Origin: JAVVHH01 sp964613945
GTDB taxonomy: Bacteria; Pseudomonadota; Alphaproteobacteria; Acetobacterales; Acetobacteraceae
Direction: 5' to 3'
Assembly (NCBI GenBank): GCA_964613945.1
Contig: CAZTJC010000014.1
Coordinates: forward strand, 47,692 to 111,691
DNA: 64,000 nucleotides
Of this stretch, positions 59,854 through 64,000 are shown in pieces; position 1 is the first letter of the stretch, and each line of letters begins with the position of its first letter. Made by a program: the position numbers and the translations under genes. The notes below the pieces were generated by a model. That model had not been told where the DNA came from. It did no database searches and worked only from the letters and a program-made list of their open reading frames with translations.

Positions 59854-61239
59854 TCAATAGGCATTTCGGTGCAGCATCACGAACACAGTGCGGACCAGAA
59901 TCGTGATGTCGTTCATCAGCGACCAATGCGCCAGATATTCCATGTCGCTTTCCAGACGCTTGATGAGATCGTCCGCCTTGTCGGTCGAGCCGCGATAGCC
60001 GCGGACCTGCGCCAGGCCGGTAAGGCCCGGCTTGATCGTGTGGCGCAGCCAATAGCGGCGATCGATCTGCCAGAAGAGGTTGTCGCCGGCGCGCGAGCCG
60101 AGCGCATGCGGGCGTGGACCGACCAGGCTCATGCTGCCGCCCAGCACGTTCAGCAGCTGGGGCAATTCGTCGAGGCTGGTCGCACGGATGAACCGGCCGA
60201 CCCGCGTGATGCGCGGATCGTCGCGCCGCGTCGAGTGATGACCGCTGCGATCGCCGAGATCGACGTACATGCTGCGGAACTTCAGCACGTTGAACAAGCG
60301 ATTGGTGCGGCCCATCCGCTGCTGGCGGAAGAGGATGGGGCCTGGGCTGTCCAGCCTGATCGCCAGCGCGATGATCAGCATCGCCGGCGCCAGCGCGATC
60401 AGCGCGCCGGCCGCGATCGTCATGTCGAAGGCTCGCTTGACCAGGCGATTGCGCATGTTCATCCGCCCGAGCGATACCCGAACGCCGGCAAGGCCCAGGC
60501 CCGATGAGTCGCTCAGCGGTTCGACATTGTGCAATTCGGGGATCAGCAGTTCGCCGTCGCAATCGACACTCTTGAGATACAGTGACCAGCGTTCGCGATC
60601 CTCGACCGCGCAGGACACTGTAACCCGGTCGGCCCCGCCGACGATCTGGGAAAAGCGGTGCAGCATCAGCGGGTCGGTAATCTCGGGACGGATGCCGAGT
60701 CTGGCCACGTCGATCCGCTCGATACCGGGCGGCACATCATGGTCAAATGCGCCATCGACGATCAGCACGCGACGGAAGAAGTGTGAGCCGAGCCCCTTGA
60801 CCAGCAGCGGCAGCGGCAGCCGGATCAAGATTAGCCCCAACAGACTGAACAGCGTGCCGGTGAAAAAGGCGACGCGCGAGACGTCGGTGCTGTTCCTGGC
60901 TGCGAACAGCAGCATGATAGTCAGCGCCGTCGCCCCGAGCATGGCGGTGATCGCCTTCCAGATGCTGAGGTGCCGGGCGATCAGCGTCGTGTAGGAATAA
61001 GCGCGGACATAGAAGCTCGCCGCGATGAACACCGGCACAATAAGCCAGTAGCTGAGCGTCAGCATATCGGTGATCCGCTGGTGGCGGAGCAGGTCGGAGA
61101 GCGCGAACGCCATGGCGACGATACCGGCATCCGCCAGCGCCAGCACGATATAGAGCGCGGCGCGGACCGCCTGCGTATCGGTGGCGTTGCCGTTTTCATG
61201 AGAGCGATCACTCGCCTGCACTGGAACCTGTGCCGTCAT
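59854..61239 (-). CDS. Polyprenyl glycosylphosphotransferase (WcaJ/ExoY type)
   Basis: A 461-residue transferase with four or five N-terminal membrane helices (residues about 28-145), a non-catalytic Rossmann-like part, and a C-terminal catalytic domain with KRAFDMTIAAGALIALAPAM, KFRSMYVDLGD, ATSLDELPQLLNVLGGSMSL (Asp-Glu pair) and GPRPHALGS. It starts repeat-unit assembly on undecaprenyl phosphate. It is the second initiating enzyme of the window besides the small PglC-type one at 12.7 kb, so two glycans are probably made. Confidence 0.9.
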   Translation of the reverse strand: MTAQVPVQASDRSHENGNATDTQAVRAALYIVLALADAGIVAMAFALSDLLRHQRITDMLTLSYWLIVPVFIAASFYVRAYSYTTLIARHLSIWKAITAMLGATALTIMLLFAARNSTDVSRVAFFTGTLFSLLGLILIRLPLPLLVKGLGSHFFRRVLIVDGAFDHDVPPGIERIDVARLGIRPEITDPLMLHRFSQIVGGADRVTVSCAVEDRERWSLYLKSVDCDGELLIPELHNVEPLSDSSGLGLAGVRVSLGRMNMRNRLVKRAFDMTIAAGALIALAPAMLIIALAIRLDSPGPILFRQQRMGRTNRLFNVLKFRSMYVDLGDRSGHHSTRRDDPRITRVGRFIRATSLDELPQLLNVLGGSMSLVGPRPHALGSRAGDNLFWQIDRRYWLRHTIKPGLTGLAQVRGYRGSTDKADDLIKRLESDMEYLAHWSLMNDITILVRTVFVMLHRNAY

Positions 61240-61437
61240 TATCCGCAGATTTCCGCATACCGATATTCGTCAGCCTGTAGCAAAGTTGGCATTGAACAAG
61301 CCTTAACTTCGGAAGACCGCAGCGCGACTGTATCAGATTGGCGCAAGAGTCTTTTATTCCCGGGGCAAGACGGATGCTTTGTCAATCGCGTTGGTCTGAG
61401 TGCCACCGGTCGCCGGCGCGACCGGGTGCACCGGAGC

Positions 61438-62391
61438 TCACACGATCTGGCGGAAATAGTCGATCGTCTTCTCGAGCCCCTGGTCGAGCGCGACGGTCGG
61501 CTGCCACCCCAGCACATCCTTGGCCAGGGTGATGTCCGGGCGACGTTGCCGCGGATCGTCCTGCGGCAGCGGCAGATAGCTGATCTCGGATTTAGAGCCG
61601 GTGATCGCGATCACCTTTTCCGCCAGTTCGCGCATCGAGAATTCGCCGGGGTTGCCGATGTTGATCGGCCCGGTGGTATCGTCCGAACTGTCCATCAGCC
61701 GCAGGAATCCGTCGATCAGATCGTCGACATAGCAGAAGCTGCGCGTCTGCGTGCCGTCCCCGTAAATAGGAATCGGTGCGCCCTTCAGCGCGGCGACGAT
61801 GAAGTTCGATACGACGCGCCCATCCGAGGGGTGCATGCGTGGCCCATAGGTGTTGAAGATCCGCACCACCTTGATGGCGAGATTGTGCTGGCGGCGATAG
61901 TCGAAGAACAGGGTTTCGGCACAACGCTTGCCCTCGTCGTAGCAGGACCGCGGGCCGATCGGGTTGACATGACCCCAATAATCCTCGCGTTGCGGATGGA
62001 CGGCGGGGTCGCCGTAAACTTCGCTGGTCGAGGCCTGGAAGATCTTGGCACCGGTCCGCTTGGCAAGGCCGAGCATGTTGATCGCGCCGTGAACGCTGGT
62101 CTTGGTCGTCTGCACCGGGTCGTGCTGGTAATGGATCGGCGAGGCGGGGCAGGCGAGATTGTAGATTTCGTCGACCTCGACATAAAGCGGGATCGTCACG
62201 TCGTGGCGCAGGAACTCGAACCGCTCATGGCCTTGCAGATGGGCGATATTCTGCTTGGTGCCTGTGAACAGATTGTCGAGGCACATCACGTCGTCGCCGC
62301 GTTCGATCAGCCGGTCGATCAGGTGAGAACCGAGAAAGCCGGCTCCACCCGTCACCATCACGCGCTTCCGAGTGCCATATTGTCGTGCCAT
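61438..62391 (-). CDS. UDP-glucuronate decarboxylase (UDP-xylose synthase)
   Basis: A 317-residue extended SDR. VMVTGGAGFLGSHLIDRLIE, NLACPASPIHYQHDPVQTTK, STSEVYGDPAVHPQ, SCYDEGKRCAETL and RIFNTYGPRMHPSDGRVVSN are diagnostic for UXS. It converts UDP-glucuronate to UDP-xylose. The ATG at 62391 is the family start; a longer reading enters non-coding repeats. It reads toward the glycosylphosphotransferase gene and is divergent from the exosortase gene, so it supplies xylose to this second glycan group. Confidence 0.93.
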   Translation of the reverse strand: MARQYGTRKRVMVTGGAGFLGSHLIDRLIERGDDVMCLDNLFTGTKQNIAHLQGHERFEFLRHDVTIPLYVEVDEIYNLACPASPIHYQHDPVQTTKTSVHGAINMLGLAKRTGAKIFQASTSEVYGDPAVHPQREDYWGHVNPIGPRSCYDEGKRCAETLFFDYRRQHNLAIKVVRIFNTYGPRMHPSDGRVVSNFIVAALKGAPIPIYGDGTQTRSFCYVDDLIDGFLRLMDSSDDTTGPINIGNPGEFSMRELAEKVIAITGSKSEISYLPLPQDDPRQRRPDITLAKDVLGWQPTVALDQGLEKTIDYFRQIV

Positions 62392-62745
62392 ATTTAACCA
62401 TTCCCTTGGGCATGCGTGCCGTGCCGTGCCGTGCCGTGACCGTGACCCGGAGGCGAAGCAAGCACCTTCTCCGCGCAGGCTTGCACGCAGAACCATGAAA
62501 TTCAGGTTACATAGCCTGTCGCTTCCCGGGCCTGTCGCTTCCCGGCGCGGCACCGGCACGGCCTCGCGCTGTCGCAAGTGCGAGGCGGGGCTACATTTTA
62601 ACGCCGGACGCAAGAGTTCTGAATTGGGACGCGGCGATCGGCCCGCCCGCTGTGCGCTTGGCCGGTGTCGGGCCCCATGCTAAGCCCCGAACGGAAGCCG
62701 GGCTTTATAGCCGGCACAATCGGTCCGGGGTCGGGGTAAAGAGTG
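62392..62745. promoter_or_regulatory. Divergent promoter region with two short tandem repeats
   Basis: Between the UDP-xylose synthase and exosortase genes. GTGCC is repeated four times at 62416-62435 plus one altered copy. A 16-base unit CCTGTCGCTTCCCGGG occurs twice in tandem at 62515-62545. Either may vary in number and alter expression of the flanking genes. Confidence 0.6.
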
Positions 62746-63624
62746 ATGGCGACCTTGGCATTGTCGGATCGCAAAGGCGGTTTCAGCGCATTTGCACCCT
62801 TGATCTTGCTCGCCGGCCTCGCGCTGGTCGTCATCCCGACGATGACCTTCGTCGCCCGGGTCAGCTGGAGCACGGAATCCGGCGCTCATGGGCCGATCGT
62901 GCTGTTCACCGGATTGTGGCTGCTCCGGCGGCTGTGGCCGGAGGCGCGGCCGCTGGTCGAGCCGCCTCCGGCGCTGTTCGCGGCGATCGGGCTGATCGTC
63001 ACCCTGCCGCTCTACCTGGTGTCGCGGATCGCGCAGATCGTCGAAATCCAGGGATATCTGATGTACGGGGTCGTGCTGGTGACGATCTATGCACTGATCG
63101 GCCTGCCGGCAATGCGGCGGTTGTGGTTCCCCCTGCTTTATCTCGCCTTTATGTTTCCGCTGCCCGACACGCTGGTCGCCGCGATGACCGGGTCGCTCAA
63201 GACCGGCATCTCGCATGCCGCGGTCGCGCTTCTTTACCAGTTAGGCTACCCGATCGGCAGCGCCGGCGTGGTCATCCAGGTCGGCCAGTTCCAGCTGCTC
63301 GTGGCGGCGGCCTGTTCGGGGCTCAACTCGATCGTCGCCCTGACCGCGATCTCGCTCTTTTACGTCTATATGCGCCATCAGGCGGACTGGCGTTATGCGC
63401 TGCTGCTGACGCTGTTCATCCTGCCGGTCGCGATCTTCACCAATTTCGTGCGCGTGCTGATCCTGATCCTGCTGACCTATCATGCTGGCGATGCAATGGC
63501 GCAGGGCTTCCTGCACAATTTCGCCGGCCTGACGATGTTCAGCATTGCGCTGCTGACGATCTTCGCCATCGACAGCGTGCTCGAACCGATCTGGCGACGC
63601 CTCATCACCCGAAAGACGGCATGA
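62746..63624 (+). CDS. xrtV: Exosortase (sphingomonad type, XrtV-like)
   Basis: A 292-residue integral membrane transpeptidase with about eight helices. The catalytic residues are Cys190 (AAACSGLNS), Arg236 (TNFVRVLIL) and His257 (FLHNFAG). It should cut PEP-CTERM tails and hand the proteins to an envelope acceptor, probably the EPS. GGGGTAAAGAG precedes the ATG at 62746. Four PEP-CTERM genes lie within 12 kb. It overlaps the EpsI-type gene by four bases. The V subtype is chosen from the sphingomonad setting and short single-domain form. Confidence 0.88.
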   Translation: MATLALSDRKGGFSAFAPLILLAGLALVVIPTMTFVARVSWSTESGAHGPIVLFTGLWLLRRLWPEARPLVEPPPALFAAIGLIVTLPLYLVSRIAQIVEIQGYLMYGVVLVTIYALIGLPAMRRLWFPLLYLAFMFPLPDTLVAAMTGSLKTGISHAAVALLYQLGYPIGSAGVVIQVGQFQLLVAAACSGLNSIVALTAISLFYVYMRHQADWRYALLLTLFILPVAIFTNFVRVLILILLTYHAGDAMAQGFLHNFAGLTMFSIALLTIFAIDSVLEPIWRRLITRKTA

Positions 63625-64000
63625 CCATGGCCTCATCCCCGATCAATCGACGCAGCATGATGATCGGCGCCGCCCTGCTCGGCGTGGGCGGGGTTGCGAT
63701 GGCGCGCCAGCCCAGGCCGGGCGCCGCGCGTGTCGGCAAGGAGGTGCTGGACAAGTTGATCCCGACGCAAATCGGCGACTGGACGTACAAGGATTCCTCG
63801 GGTCTCGTGCTGCCGCCGCCTGATGCCCTGTCCGATGCGCTGTACAGCGGCCTCGTTACGCGGACCTATGTCGCGCCCGACCGGTTGCCCGTCATGCTGC
63901 TGGTCGCCTATAGCAATGTGCAGGACGGCATGCTGCAGGTTCATAGGCCGGAGGTCTGCTATCCTGCAGGTGGCTATCGCCTGTCACCGACGGTCGTGGA
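63621..64000 (+). CDS. epsI: EpsI family exosortase-associated protein, 5' part
   Basis: The first 126 codons of the EpsI-type partner, overlapping the exosortase stop (ATGA). A twin-arginine-like signal (NRRSMMIGAALLGVGGVAMA) precedes the domain with QIGDWTYKDSSG and a segment of strands ending in VQDGMLQVHRPEVCYPAGGY, the conserved cysteine/CYP block of EpsI proteins. The gene continues beyond the window. The pair is probably needed for exosortase function or EPS coupling. Confidence 0.88.
   Translation, partial: MTMASSPINRRSMMIGAALLGVGGVAMARQPRPGAARVGKEVLDKLIPTQIGDWTYKDSSGLVLPPPDALSDALYSGLVTRTYVAPDRLPVMLLVAYSNVQDGMLQVHRPEVCYPAGGYRLSPTVV

Noticed and set aside
1..64000. tRNA or rRNA genes
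   Set aside because: None recognised by eye on either strand; a covariance search would be needed to exclude a degenerate tRNA.

Overview
The window looks like a sphingomonad (alphaproteobacteria, order Sphingomonadales) replicon, probably a plasmid or a chromosome carrying an integrated plasmid. The grounds are high G+C, a RepA/iteron origin with ParA and a ribbon-helix-helix partner, Ti-type traC/traD/traG/traA genes, several secreted proteins ending in the sphingomonad PEP-x-x-WAM(M) sorting tail, and the matching exosortase plus EpsI-type partner at the right edge. No genome-wide comparison was possible, so the genus and the plasmid/chromosome status are inferences.

Region 1 (1-11 kb) is the plasmid backbone. 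It starts with the 5' part of an L-serine dehydratase gene read leftwards behind a tandem glycine riboswitch. Then come repA between 16-bp iterons, a helix-turn-helix protein, parA with a small partner gene, TGTCGACA-type palindromes around these genes, and a transfer region (traC, traD, a small ORF, broken traG, putative oriT, traA, a DUF6118-type protein). traG is frameshifted and cut by an IS481-type remnant, so self-transfer is probably lost.

Region 2 (11-42 kb) is a large exopolysaccharide locus. A run of minus-strand genes from about 33.7 kb to 16.5 kb encodes the CapE/CapF/CapG route to UDP-L-FucNAc, Gmd and Rmd for GDP-D-rhamnose, glycosyltransferases, a Wzy-like polymerase, a Wzx-like flippase, a secreted beta-helix-like protein, and then an unusual acyl module: ketoacyl synthase III, acyl carrier protein, second ketoacyl synthase III, short-chain dehydrogenase and Rieske oxygenase. 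Facing it are a DegT-type aminotransferase, a PglC-type initiating transferase, another Rieske oxygenase and a PglD-like acyltransferase. I infer that the locus makes a polymer with an unusual N-acylated, possibly hydroxylated amino sugar. Plus-strand genes from 33.9 to 41.6 kb add a WbpM-type dehydratase, a ligase/polymerase, Wza, a Wzc-type tyrosine autokinase and an accessory protein. A tyrosine recombinase follows at 42.2 kb.

Region 3 (43-50 kb) is a compact minus-strand operon resembling the Pseudomonas Fap functional-amyloid system: a long Asn/Ser/Thr-rich repeat protein, a small protein with a related C-terminus, a C39-type peptidase, a secreted protein, and an outer-membrane barrel with an N-terminal coiled coil. 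A LuxR-type regulator lies upstream and a strong terminator lies just behind the repeat-protein gene.

Region 4 (50-64 kb) holds two broken IS5-family copies, a MITE-like inverted-repeat element, four PEP-CTERM genes (two broken), a PilZ protein, an L,D-transpeptidase, a CAP-domain protein, and a second polysaccharide/exosortase group (polyprenyl glycosylphosphotransferase, UDP-xylose synthase, exosortase, EpsI-type protein). Surface polymer assembly, protein sorting to the envelope and amyloid export therefore lie side by side.
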